Origin: Anodontia alba
Lineage: Eukaryota > Mollusca > Bivalvia > Lucinida > Lucinidae
Direction: 5' to 3'
Assembly (NCBI GenBank): GCA_964016985.1
Contig: OZ024833.1
Coordinates: 61,934,963 to 61,998,962, forward strand
DNA: 64,000 bases
This document shows positions 1-10,056 of the stretch, piece by piece. Numbering within the stretch: the first letter of the stretch is position 1; the number at the start of each line of letters is the position of its first letter. Both the position numbers and the translations under genes were made by a program. A model generated the notes under the pieces. It did no database searches, was not told the DNA's origin, and saw only the letters and a list, made by a program, of their open reading frames with translations.

Positions 1-96
1 AAATAGCCATTTTAACGTATTTTGGCTATTTGCAGTCGACTGCAAATAGCCATTTTAACGTTTTTTTGGCTATTTGCAGTCGACTGCAAATAGCCA
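1..96. repeat. Tandem palindromic 44-bp units
   Basis: Two full 30-bp perfect palindromes (23-52 and 67-96) centred on GTCGAC and starting TGGCTATTTGCAG, spaced 44 bp and joined by ATTTTAACGT-type linkers. The window edge cuts a further unit, so the array probably extends upstream. Confidence 0.85.
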
Positions 97-348
97 CTCC
101 GTTATTATTATTATTATTATCCTCGCCCTTTTCGAAGAAAAAGCGGGGATATTGTTATACCCCCGGTCGTCCGTCCTTCTGTAATGACACACCATTGCTC
201 CTAGACCATTTAAGCTATAATCTTAAAACTTTCACAAGCGATAGCTCTATGGATGAGGACTGGAGGAACGCATTTAAAATTTTGATGTGCACGGAGATAT
301 GCAATGGTGCTGGCGCGGGGATAAGCGATGGCGCGCCATCGACTTGCT
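97..348. other. No gene seen
   Basis: Starts with a short ATT microsatellite (about 103-120), then unique-looking sequence. A 131-codon frame over 30-425 runs through the palindromes and microsatellite and has no recognisable domain. Confidence 0.5.
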
Positions 349-442
349 CTAGTAATTATTTCATCCAGATAAGCCTGAGCAAACATAGTAGACACAGATC
401 AAACGCCGCATTATGCGGCGTCTGATCAGGTTCTACCCTCTT
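349..442. repeat. Family F core hairpin, degenerate
   Basis: Contains the hairpin CAGATCAAACGCCGC / GCGGCGTCTGATCAGG followed by a TTCTACCC and TTTGCC flank, matching the centre of family F copies at 11704 and 23843. The outer TTAACCC ends are not recognisable. Confidence 0.6.
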
Positions 443-583
443 TGCCATTCATCATGTCAACAGGCAGTAAGCACACTGCGTTTTTAATTTAAAAAAATAG
501 AACAAGGGTAGTTAGTAGATTAGATGTCCGAATACTTTCGGTAAATATGGTAGCTACACAAAGTATAGTTACTTTTGGTATGA

Positions 584-694
584 ATATAACCTTGCCCGGT
601 GATCTGTGACTTCTGGTTTCAGTTTTCTATTTGACGTAATACAGCTAGGAACCAGAAGCCTCAGGTCACCGGTCAAGGTCATATTTTGATCTAT
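584..694. repeat. Foldback element, imperfect hairpin
   Basis: Left arm TGACTTCTGGTTTCAG region (592-625) pairs imperfectly with the right arm AACCAGAAGCC...GTCACCGGTCAAGG (650-690) across a roughly 25-nt loop. No protein-coding content; possibly a small MITE seen once here. Confidence 0.55.
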
Positions 695-904
695 AATGTT
701 TGGCTTGGTATGAGGAGCATATTACGGGGAATAACACGTACGCGTCCATGTCTTAAGAGTGTGATCGTCTGTCTTCCATCAAAAAACAGCTTGTTTAAAT
801 GATCACTGACCTTCCATTCTAATGAAGACATCGTCAACGAAGACATAAAAGAGGCAGCAAATCACCAACACATGAACCGTAACGTGAGAAAACGTACCTT
901 CTGA
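695..904. other. No feature recognised
   Basis: Unique-looking sequence between two foldback repeats; no frame of note. Confidence 0.4.
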
Positions 905-1266
905 TATATGCGCCGAACGTAGACTCAAATTAGCCTGTGCATCTGCAAAGTCTGATCAGAGTCTTCGTTGTCCGCGTGAAGACACTTTGCATCATTAGCT
1001 ATTCTAAATGTACCCAACAAAAATTTTAAATAGACTGTGCGAATGCGGAGACACACATTACGACATATGCGCCCAAAGAAGACTGAAATCAGACTGCGCA
1101 TGCGCGCAGTCTGATCAGAGTCTCCGTTGTCCACCTGAAGAAACTGTGCATCCTTGGCTATGAAATGTGCCCAATGAAGATTCTGACCAGACTGCGTGAA
1201 TGCACGGGTGATCTGAATCGCTGGGCGCATATGTCTGAAGCTACGCTGTCCGACGTTGCAGTCCAC
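905..1266. repeat. Family G, two tandem diverged copies
   Basis: Two successive units (about 905-1070 and 1070-1240) each hold the hairpin AGACTGCGCATGCGCGCAGTCT-like core in part, with GATCAGAGTCT and TTGTCC flanks. The second unit keeps an almost perfect hairpin (about 1100-1125). Spacing is about 165 bp. Confidence 0.65.
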
Positions 1267-1465
1267 CATAACGAAAACATGCCTATATAATTTTGACCCC
1301 CTCAAACCCAATTTTTATATAGTAAAACTGGGGTTTACAGGGGTATACATTATTTTTCTTATTTTGCTAAAAAACATAGATTGTGGGTACTCATTAGAAT
1401 CGCCTCGCCGAGGCGGTTCTAATGAGTACCACAATCTATGTTTTGAGCAGAAATATGAAAAATAT

Positions 1466-1498
<33 letters not shown>

Positions 1499-1545
1499 GA
1501 TTGTAAAATTTTTTAATATATTTGAATAGGTGTGTTTTCGTAATG
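1267..1545 (-). mobile_element. Family A MITE, copy 1
   Basis: Ends CATAACGAAAACATG and GTGTTTTCGTAATG are inverted. The centre is the palindrome GAATCGCCTCGCCGAGGCGGTTC. The right arm (ACCCC/GGGGT hairpin) lies first, so the copy is inverted. It carries a 29-nt poly-T (1470-1498), an expansion of the element's own T run. Confidence 0.85.
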
Positions 1546-1626
1546 ATGTGGAAATTGTAAAAAAAAAACAAGACAAGGGAAATCAAAGAAACTTAAATAA
1601 AAATCTAAATATTTGCCTTTGGCAAC

Positions 1627-1654
1627 AAAAAAAAAAAAAAAAAAAAAAAAAAAA
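1627..1654. repeat. Poly-A tract
   Basis: 28 consecutive A between two family A copies. Either a slippage tract or the tail of an unrecognised retroposon; no target duplication was found. Confidence 0.7.
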
Positions 1655-1766
1655 CACGCTAAAGAATGAAAAGCGGAGACTCGGTTTTATTAAGTCTCTT
1701 CCTATACAGCTATGTAGTATGCGAGTCTGTATACTCCCCTCCCCCAGCCCCTGCTTTTGCGGTAAT

Positions 1767-2021
1767 CATTACGAAAACATGCCTATTCAAATAAACTATA
1801 AATTTTACCTCCAAAAAATGAAAATTTTCAGATAATTTCTGCTCAAAACATAAATTGTGTGTACTCGTTAGAACCGCCTCGGCGAGGCGGTTCTAACGAG
1901 TACCACAATCTATGTTTTTAACAAAATAAGAAAAATAATGTATACCCGTGTAAACCCCAGTTTTACTATACAAAAGTGGGGTTTAAGGGGGTCAAAATTA
2001 TATAGGCATGTTTTTGTGATG
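1767..2021 (+). mobile_element. Family A MITE, copy 2
   Basis: Starts CATTACGAAAACATG and ends TTTTTGTGATG. It has the central palindrome CGCCTCGGCGAGGCG and the right-arm hairpin ACCCCAGTTTTAC / GTGGGG. Its left arm is shorter than in other copies. Confidence 0.87.
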
Positions 2022-3167
2022 GGAGTTTCAAAGTACCTGTAATCAACTGGGCTCAGTGATCCTAAAGGAAATAAAAAATTGAAGGAAACACTTACCAGAA
2101 CAACAGGGTCTGTAAAGGACGCCACACAGAATATATATAATCCATATTAAATGTACCCTTAAAGAAATCATGTTGATAACATTTTTACTTGGAAAATACT
2201 CCAGAAGAAATTCGTAGTGCTGACAGTAACTTCGACGGCAGAAGATGAATAATTAGTGTATATATATAGCGATGAAACCATCTCCTGTTTGTTACCTGAA
2301 ATTCGAAATGAAAGATAATTTGTTTTGTTAGTTGTTTTATGTATCTATTAACTAGTCATAAATATTTTCTTTTAATTATATGCTAGAAGTATTTGATTTG
2401 CCTTGCATAAAAATAATGAGTAAATTGTAAATCATTTGTCTGCAATCCATTCCGCATTAAATAAACACTTTATTGGTTCCGCGGTAAGAGAACAATTATT
2501 TCATCTCTAAGCTCCAGTAATAAACAAACAGATCCAAGACTTAGTAAAACTTTAACTGTACCGTATAATCTAAATTAAATTAGTACATGTAGCGCAGAAC
2601 CATTCTACAGCAACTCAGATATTGTACATGTATTAAAGTATGACCAACCTGTGCCGCTAGGTTTTTGTTACAAAGTTTCTATAACAGTTACACAGTAGCT
2701 CTCTCAGTCAGTGTATTCCAACCATGGTTCAAAACAAACTGAAAGTTTAAATGATACAACAAGCGCGTCATGAGTAATAAGTTCTGCTGGTCTTTTCCGC
2801 AGGCTTATCGGCGGTACACATAGCAGTATCCAAGAACACTGTGAGCCAGCAGCGAAGCACCTGACAAAGCTGGTGGCTGTGCAAATCAGCTTGGCCTTCG
2901 CCGTTTTCTTATAAACTAAGACGCCGTATTTATTTGGCGTATCAGAAATGTATTTCGAGTGAACAACAATCTAGCAGATTAGTTGATTGTTTCTGTCCTC
3001 AAAGGTAGCGATATCGCTTAAAGAAGTTTGCGACGAAGATACGTCTAGTGTATGATCAAGACTTTCGTTGTATTGGAAAACTATCAAAGCACACAGCTGT
3101 ACTTGGTGCAGTTATCACCATCCAACAGTAACACGCTGGAACTGATAATGACAAAGCACACATCCTC
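2022..3167. other. Long stretch without recognised feature
   Basis: AT-rich sequence with no long open frame, no repeat shared with the rest of the window and no clear terminal inverted repeats. Probably unique intergenic or intronic DNA. Confidence 0.5.
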
Positions 3168-3800
3168 TTAACGCTAAGCACTCTGGGTAAAATTTTCCGC
3201 AGATGACAGTTGAACATATTTTTCTTACTTTTCCCAGAAAGCAGTTTTTACAAGTTAGTCGACTGTTAAAGTGTTTTAAACCCCACGGTAGTTTATACAA
3301 TTGAACGGTCTAAGGGTGGTCCCGGTCTCGCTCGTACTCTGTATAGCATTGTGGTTAATTCTAGGAGGCGATTTATATTAAGTCTTCTTTTGCGTATTGT
3401 CGTTATTTTTTTTAGTCCTTTTAGCTTTGCAATCACCTCGCTTGGGAAAGAGAGAGCTAGTCTGTGTGCTTTGTTTTGCGCGTGTTGGTTTGTATCCCTT
3501 TCCTCTTCCTCTTGGTGTCAGGGATTGGCTGCGACTTGTAATTGTGGCATAACCTGGACTTCTCTTTTTACCTTTTTGACATTCCACGCAAATTGTCACC
3601 AGTAAAGACGTTTGCATGAAATGTCAAATACTGTTTTCTGAAGCAAAAAAAAGTTTTGTCATTTCATGCAAACTGTCTCCAGTGAAGACAACTTGAATGA
3701 AATGTCAAATCCTGTTTTCTGGGACAAAAATTAAAAAAAAATCACCAATGTGTCGTCTGTTGAATTAGCCTAGCTAATGGTAAATGCGCTGCCTGTAACT
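3168..3800. mobile_element. Family E element, interrupted and rearranged
   Basis: The left end TTAACGCTAAGCACTCTGGG and GCAGATGACA arm are at 3168-3263. After an inserted family I piece, the E body resumes near 3578 with two successive GCATGAAATGTCAAA palindromes and a right flank GTCGTCTGTTGAA near 3750. Compare the intact copy at 55955-56169. Confidence 0.65.
3264..3577 (+). mobile_element. Family I element, 5'-truncated, inside family E
   Basis: Shares the series AAACCCC..GGTAGTTTA, GGCGATTT, CAGTCCTTTTAGC, ACCTCGCTTGGG, TTGTGGCAT and CCTGGACTT with the copies at 6087, 26217 and 58461. It separates two halves of a family E element, so it inserted later. No open frame is kept between copies. 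Confidence 0.65.
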
Positions 3801-3955
3801 GGTATTACTGCCCAATTGTAGACCGTTTTCAGCAACAAACAAGACCTCGACCAATCTTTCTTCTGCAGAAAAACGAAAATAAGATAATAATTAGTTGGCG
3901 ACAAACTAACCTAGACGATCATATCCTGGCTTGGAATAACATTTCTGTTCAATGT
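3801..3955. other. Short spacer, nothing recognised
   Basis: Unique-looking spacer between E and B elements. Confidence 0.4.
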
Positions 3956-4305
3956 ACAGTAAAACTTCAATGACTCGAACACCGATGTCTCGTTTCTCCG
4001 CAGCTGATTCGAACTCGTTTTTGAGAACCTAGGAAATTCTACCGATAGCTCAAGAATACATATATTTAGGGATATTTTAGCGACTTTCTCCTGGTTTGTC
4101 ACGAAATGTATATTGTGTGTATTTATTCTACTGATTACACTCCCAACATACCATTATTTTATAACAGTGAAAAAAGACATTCCTAAATTATCTCCAATTT
4201 CCTCCTGACCCGGAGCTATGATTAACATTCAGTGGCTCGAGCTACTTATGTCTAGAACAAATTTCCATGGTCCCAAAGATGTTGGAGCCATTAAAGTTCG
4301 ACTGT
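3956..4305. mobile_element. Family B element with pogo-like ends
   Basis: Begins ACAGTAAAACTTCAATG and ends AAGTTCGACTGT, inverted ends of the CAGTnnAACCTC type. Internal TCCATGGTCCCAAAGATG and ACCTAGGAAATTCT blocks match other B copies. The core palindrome has largely been lost (near 4110-4140). Confidence 0.75.
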
Positions 4306-4834
4306 TTAAAGACAGGGCTTACTCTACGACTGATATAATTACATGTAACAGTTTAACAATTTCGTTAAACTTTAAACACTAAGTTTCAGGGAAACGGATA
4401 CATTTTTTGGGTGAGGGGGAGGAGGGGGCGGTGGGGACTGTGAAAATTGCTTATGTTCAGCTCACCCTCTTCTGAAAGGGGTATATTGTAAAAGGAAACA
4501 CTTTGTCATCCGTGTGAGGGAACTCTATCCTTTTAGATATGATTCTTTGTCATAAGGGTTCGGTGTGTGCAGGAAACGAACATAATGTCATATGAAGTTT
4601 ATACCATTGCAACCAGTGATGGGAAATCTATAAATATGCATTACAGAGAGCTTCTAAACAGTTTTGTTGCCGCAGGTAGGGAGACGGGAGCACAAGCATA
4701 CATTATATACTTGGTACAATTGTAACTGAAATTAAACAGGAATAAAGCAAGAAACAGGAGTTACTGCTGTGTTAGTGATTGCAATAGTAGCTAAATAAAT
4801 ACGTTATTATCGCATTCTAGATATACAGTCATGT
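4306..4834. other. Unique spacer with G-rich tract
   Basis: No gene seen. 4411-4438 is G-rich on the plus strand with several GGG/GGGG runs, so quadruplex formation is conceivable. Confidence 0.4.
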
Positions 4835-5205
4835 ACAGTAACACATAAATGACTCGTCCACCGATGACTCGGTTACTATGACTGATACGTTTCGTTTTAG
4901 GCCAATAGAAATTCTTTCGATAGCTCAAGAAAACAAATATTTAGGGTTATTTTGGAGAAATTATCTAATTTTATCATGAAACTGCATGATGCGTATTCCC
5001 ATTTGTAATAGCTTCGCTTCATCTAGAATATTCTAATCAGTACACTATTACATTATTTTCTATAGGACATCTAAAGACACCCCTAGTTTATTCCCATTCG
5101 CTTCCCGACTTGGCGCTATGATTAAATCTCAGTGGCTCGAACTACCCATGTCTAGAATAAATTTCCATGGTCTCAAAAATGTTTCAGCCATTGAAGTTCG
5201 GCTGT
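4835..5205. mobile_element. Family B element
   Basis: ACAGTAACACATAAATGACT at the left and AAGTTCGGCTGT at the right, each next to TA, the expected Tc1/mariner-type target. Internal TTTCCATGGTCTCAAAAATG and TAGGCCAATAGAAATTC blocks match the family. The core is degenerate (near 5000-5040). Confidence 0.72.
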
Positions 5206-5380
5206 ATATAGGCCATGTCTATGGTTTCAAATCGCGTCGAATTATTGTAAAAATACAGAAGTGTAACAGAAGTCTTTTTCTCCCACCTTTGCCATATGAG
5301 ATGTGCTTTTTGCCCATTTGAGAAACTTCAATCTCACATGACCATGTGACTTTCAGGACCAATCCATGTAACTTTCCCCG

Positions 5381-5587
5381 CTAGTGGCAACTTTTGTCGG
5401 CTGCTGATAACCTTTGCAAACAGTTTGGATCCAGATCAGGCCCGACGTTTTGTCGGGCCTGATCTGGATTCAAACTTTTTGCCACTCTGATGGTATTCCT
5501 GAAAGATGTTTTTGAAAAACTTATTGTTTTAAAAAAATCCACAGACGACAAAAAGTATGCAAAATTATTCAGCATGCAAAGAGTTAA
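5381..5587. mobile_element. Family F-type element with perfect hairpin
   Basis: CCAGATCAGGCCCGAC and GTCGGGCCTGATCTGG form a strong hairpin (about 5431-5468). The right end TGCAAAGAGTTAA matches the F end type. The outer part also carries GACGACAAA as in E, so it may be a mosaic. Confidence 0.65.
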
Positions 5588-5598
5588 AGGTGGGAGAA

Positions 5599-5753
5599 AA
5601 AGAATTCATTATGAGTGTCCAAGCAGGATAGAGAAAATCTCACCCTCGTGATAGGAATTTCAATCAGGGACTCGGCAAGCCTCGTCCTTTGTTGAAAGTC
5701 TTACCCTCTTGTAAGATTTCCCTATTCTGCATGGACACTCATGATTGATTCTT
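5599..5753. repeat. Foldback element, about 155 bp
   Basis: The left arm (TCATTATGAGTGTCC, AGCAGGATAG) pairs with the right arm (CCCTATTCTGCATGGACACTCATGA in part) across a central loop. The arms differ at several positions. Seen once in the window. Confidence 0.6.
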
Positions 5754-5939
5754 ATAGTCCTCTGTCAGTAAACTCGTATTACTTTACTACAAAGCTTTCT
5801 AAAGCGATTTAGTCAATTAGTTGTCAGAACATTAGCAATACTTGACGGAAACCCGAGACTCGCTGTTTCTTACTTTTATACGTTTTTTGCTTCCTAGGGC
5901 AACCTTGTCAAATTTTTTCTACAGAAAACGCGACGTTAT

Positions 5940-5957
5940 CTTAACATTTTCCTTATT

Positions 5958-5995
<38 letters not shown>

Positions 5996-6076
5996 CATCA
6001 CACGATAATGACTTTTTTTTTTTTTTTTTTCATCACACGATAATGACTTTTTTTTTTCATCACACGATAATGACAA
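5940..6076 (+). repeat. Poly-T tract with a 17-mer repeated three times
   Basis: CATCACACGATAATGAC occurs three times, each preceded by a T run (about 38, 20 and 10 T). This looks like slippage or unequal exchange at the T run. The 106-codon frame here is only poly-Phe from the T runs. Confidence 0.85.
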
Positions 6077-6086
6077 TGACATCACC

Positions 6087-6640
6087 GTGGTTCAGCTATT
6101 GGTTTTCATTTACTCTGGCACACGGCAGAATTGTCATGAATACTCGTCTTTGTTTATCATAGTGATTAATTTGACTTTTTATGTTTTCGCGTTGATGCAA
6201 TGACTGAGTTGGGAGACTTTATGCGAATCTAATTTTTACGTATTTCTGTTTTAAAAGTAGCATCGGGACCCAGGGTGAAGTTGGCTGGTCGTAAAAGTGA
6301 TTTCCCCCTGCTCCCCTCCCCCACCTCGCACCCCGGTAGTTTATTCTACTGACTGTTCTAAAGCGGTGGTCCCGGTGTTAGTCTTACTCTTTGTTGCTTT
6401 GTGGTTTATTCTACGAGGCGATTTGTTTTAAGTCTTGTTTTATTTTGTTCTTGTAGTTTTCAGTCCTTTTAGCATTGCGATTACTTCGCTTGGGGAACAG
6501 AGAGCTAATCATAGTGCTTTTCGTACGTTTGTTCGATTTGCGCTTGTTTGGTTTTGTCTTCCTCTTCCTCTTCGTGTCTGGGAAGAACTGAGGCTTGTGA
6601 TTGTGGCACTCCCTGGACTTTTCTCTAACCTTTTTCTCTT
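6087..6640 (+). mobile_element. Family I element
   Basis: Near full-length copy: GTGGTTCAGCTATTGG start, CATCGGGACCCAGGGTGAAG, a pyrimidine-rich block, TTGCTTTGTGGTTTATTC, CAGTCCTTTTAGCATTGCG, CTCTTCCTCTT and TTGTGGCACTCCCTGG. It matches 26217-27060 and 58461-58980 over most of its length. No TIR, tail or target duplication was identified, so its class is open. Confidence 0.75.
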
Positions 6641-7080
6641 ACAGTTCTAGTCGTATACATTTGGTTTAGGTTATCTTAAAACAGATAGGGAGTTACCCAG
6701 GAACAGTCTCCATCATGGAACACATCCCTCTCAAGGCACCAGATAACGATTCCATTACATAACATGATGTTATAATCAGCGCTTTATAGAAGGTGATAAC
6801 AAAGAGAAACTGCAACAGAAATACCCCTTTTCAACAAGTAGACAACGCTTAACGAAAATGCAATTAGAATTAGCGTTTCAGAATATTCTAGGAGGTATCC
6901 TAGTCTTGTTCCATACTATACTATAATTATTCCGAGAATCGGATGTGTCGCCTGCTTAAAACGCCAACCATTTGATATGAAACAAGAAAAAAAAAAACAC
7001 TGTATTTGTCCAAATAATTGCTCCTATCTCTAAAGGCAACGCCTCACTACTTTGTCTGAATTTTATTTATCAAGCAAATG
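6641..7080. other. Spacer, nothing recognised
   Basis: AT-rich unique-looking DNA with one short A run near 6988. Confidence 0.4.
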
Positions 7081-7700
7081 AAGGGCTATAATTCGAACGA
7101 TATTTTTTAGATTATTACCAAAATCAAACTTGACCTCTATGCTATAATGATATACCATTCTGCAAACTTCGAATGAAATCAATGCATGCCTTCAAAAATT
7201 ATTGAGGGAAAATAATATCTTTACCTAGTATTTACCCCAACAACAAAAACTAAGTCGAAAAAGGGCGATAACGGCCAAATTTTTGCGGATGATTACCAAT
7301 ATCGAACCTGACCCGTATTTTACAATAACATATCCTTCTGCAAACTTTCAATAAAATCAAGAATCCCTGCAGAAGTTATTGTGTGGAAACCAATATCAAC
7401 ACACCAACAAAAACTAAGGCAAAAAAGGGCCATAACTCGGCCAAAATTTTGCGGCTGATTACTAATATCGAACTAGACCAGTATTTTACAATGATATATG
7501 CAAACTTTCAATATAATAAATGCATCCACGCAAAAGTTATTAATCGGAAACTAATGTCAACACACCAACAAAAACTAAGTCGAAAAAGAGCCATAACTCA
7601 GCCAAAATTTGGCGGATGATTACCAATATCTAACTTGACCTGTATTTTATAGTGATATAAAGTTCATCCGTTCAAAAGTTATTGAGCGGAAACGAAAAGT
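7081..7700. repeat. Tandem array, about 160-180 bp units, four copies
   Basis: AAGGGC(C/G)ATAA anchors at 7081, 7261, 7425 and 7586. Each unit holds GATTACCAATATCGAAC, a TATTTTA block, CAAACTTTCAAT and AAAAGTTATTGAGCGGAAAC-like blocks. The units differ by point changes and indels. Frames through it are short and not conserved between units. Confidence 0.85.
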
Positions 7701-7701
7701 G

Positions 7702-7755
7702 TGATGACGACACCGACGACGCTGACGATGACGATGCCGATGACGCGGACGGACA
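7702..7755 (+). repeat. GAC/GAT-rich trinucleotide tract
   Basis: Imperfect GAC/GAT triplets close the preceding tandem array. A 70-codon frame (7682-7894) reads it as an Asp-rich stretch, but nothing else supports coding. Confidence 0.7.
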
Positions 7756-7935
7756 ACATGATCCCTACGTGTCTGCCATGCTACGCAGGCGACACAAAAA
7801 GACCGCGCCTTTGTTTAAATTCAACAGCCAGATAATAGCATTTTGTACTGATTACCTTATTGATCTGGCAAACAAACAAAGGTTGGTAATTTAATTGTTG
7901 AAAATTGAAATTAAGGTGCCGCGAACAAAGTATTT

Positions 7936-8302
7936 ACAGCAATCTTGAATGACTCGAACACTGATAGCTCGTTCACAGTGGCTGATTCTAACTCATATTT
8001 TAGACCCTAGGAAATTCTTCCGATCGCTCAAGACAAAAATATCTAAGAATCATCATATTTCAGGGAAATTTGCTTATTTTATCGTGTACGCTGAGTGCAC
8101 TAATTAGAATCACGTCATCGGGGCGATTCTAAGAATACACTCAATATACCATTACTTAATAGATAATCGAAAAGACACCCTAAATTATCAACATTTGCCT
8201 CCTGACCTGGCGCTATGATTAACTCTCAGTGGCTCGTAGTACCCATGTCTAGAACAAAGTTCCATGGTCCCAAAGATGTTAGAGCCATTGAAGTTCGACT
8301 TT
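7936..8302. mobile_element. Family B element
   Basis: Left end ACAGCAATCTTGAATGACTC, right end TTGAAGTTCGACT. The core is a damaged form of the shared palindrome (TTAGAATCACGTCATCGG / GGCGATTCTAAG, about 8104-8135). The TCCATGGTCCCAAAGATG block is intact. Confidence 0.75.
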
Positions 8303-8680
8303 ATATCTAAGGTTCATTTTCTTATCAAGTATTGGACAATTTCTGTTGAATATAACAATGAAATTTATACATGTAATGTTATATTTTACAAACATAACGT
8401 CATAGCAGAGCATTATTAGAATGTTCTAGTTCTAACCTGCAGTATTATACAGAAATAAGCCCATACCTGATATATCATCTCTTATCAAAACAAGTAAAAC
8501 ATAACGGCATTTAAGATTTAAGGGACTGGGCACATTTGGAATTTTTCCATCATTTTGTAAAACAGGAACTTTTGTGACTTCCTTTTGGCTTCGGTGAACA
8601 CCAGAACCCTTCCTAAAAGGGAGTCTGCTCTCCCACCGAGAGCATTTATTCCATTTAGGCTACATGTAGACAGAAGAGAA
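8303..8680. other. Spacer with degenerate repeat fragment
   Basis: No gene. From about 8519 a TTTTAAGGACTGGGCACA..TTGTGACTTCC..AACCCTTCTAAAAG block resembles sequence near 11928-12060, 15440-15620 and 17110-17240. This is an old dispersed repeat, boundaries unclear. Confidence 0.4.
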
Positions 8681-8960
8681 CATTTCGAAAACACGCCTAT
8701 TCAAATATATAGAAAATTTCACCTCCAAAAACTGAAATTTGTCAGATAAAAGAACTCTGATATTTTTCATATTTCCGCTCAAAAATATAAATTGTGTACT
8801 CGTTAGAACCGCCTCGCCGAGGCGGTTCTAACGAGTGCCCACAATCTATATTTTTGAGCAGAAATAAGAAAAATAATGTATCCCTCTGTAAACCCCAGTT
8901 TTACTATATAAAAGTGAGGTTTACAGGGGGTCAATATTATATAGCCGTGTTTTCGTGATG
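8681..8960 (+). mobile_element. Family A MITE, copy 3
   Basis: Ends CATTTCGAAAACACG and GTGTTTTCGTGATG. Core GAACCGCCTCGCCGAGGCGGTTC is perfect although the adjacent arms carry indels (TGTGTACTCG against CGAGTGCCCACA). Confidence 0.87.
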
Positions 8961-9019
8961 AGTGACAGCCACTTAACAAAAGGACCTCCCCAGGATGTGT
9001 ACCCAGTTCCTTAACCCAA

Positions 9020-9296
9020 TTTACATACTATATAGCAAACTAAGTAAACTACATATTGCATGTGATATGTAAATTACTTAATTCACTATGTATACACTCA
9101 AATAACATATCATATAGTAAATTTAATAATTTACATACAATCTATGTTTTGAGCAGAAATATTATAAAGTTAATTATTTGATTTACATGTAAAATAGTAT
9201 ATTAAGTAATTTGCCTTTCAAGTAGTAAATTATTATGGTATATATTTATCACATGGTAAATTAAGTAATTTACATATCACATAGTAAATTAAGGAA
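9020..9296. repeat. AT-rich short inverted/direct repeats with a family A fragment
   Basis: TAGTAAATTAAGTAATTTACATA-like motifs recur on both strands (for example 9058-9080, 9116-9137, 9252-9292). In the middle, 9138-9160 is a 23-bp exact match to the right core arm of family A (CAATCTATGTTTTGAGCAG). Confidence 0.65.
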
Positions 9297-9828
9297 TGAC
9301 ATGCAGTTATTGTTGTTATTTGCCAATATGTATTACAAAAAGACTCAATCTGACATTCAAAACAAAAAAAAGAAGAAAAAACAAAGAATTTGTTTATAAA
9401 TCAGGAGGTAACTGCAGTTTCGACTGTTTTTTTCTTCTTATTTCTCACACAAATTGGTATTTTCTTTTGTGTATAATTCAGGGTGCATCAGCTCATTGTT
9501 TGTTTTTTGTTGTTTTGATGTTTTGTTTTGTTTTTGTGTTTCATTTTAATTTTATTTATTATTATTATTATTATTATTTTTTTTTTTTTTTTTTTTTTTT
9601 TTTTGTTGTTGTTTGTTTTTGTTTTTTGGTTTTTGTCTTTTTTTTGTGCGTTATTTTTTCACATCTATTTTTTCTACTTCTTATGCGAAAAGCATCCCAT
9701 GAAAATTTTGCCCATTGTCTTGTACCTGCAAAATAGAAAATTCAGGGAATTCAGTGGCTCTACAAGATTTGTATCTTCACTATAGAAATGAATTTAATTT
9801 TTGTGGGTTTTATCGATGTAAAAACGCC
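9297..9828. other. Low-complexity T-rich stretch
   Basis: Contains an ATT run and a T run (9578-9604) within GTTTT-rich sequence. Frames of 85-146 codons here are Phe/Ile/Tyr runs from low complexity; no gene is supported. Confidence 0.55.
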
Positions 9829-10056
9829 GGAGAATCATTCACAAACTTAACACAAAGCCCAAAAGGGTTAAGTTTGTGTAAGTGTCTGAGTGATTCGCAA
9901 TTTTTGGGGCTTCATGTTAAGTTTGTGAGTGATTCGCCATTTTTGGGGCTTTATGTTAAGTTTGTGAGTGATTCGCCATTTTGGGGGCTTTATGTTAAGT
10001 TTGTGAGTGATTCGCCATTTTTTGGGCTTTATGTTAAGTTTGTGAGTGATTCGCCA
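9829..10056 (+). repeat. 39-bp minisatellite with an inverted leading unit
   Basis: Four direct 39-bp units (9886-9924, 9925-9963, 9964-10002, 10003-10041) plus a partial fifth. A further unit lies inverted in front (about 9829-9864), giving a foldback. A 171-codon plus-strand frame (9715-10230) reads the array as VSDSPFLGLYVKF repeats. The start and flanks match no family I know, so coding is doubtful. Confidence 0.85.

Noticed and set aside
9296..9785. Frames of 85-146 codons rich in Phe, Ile and Tyr, resembling membrane proteins
   Set aside because: They are readings of T runs and TTA/ATT microsatellites with no conserved residues.
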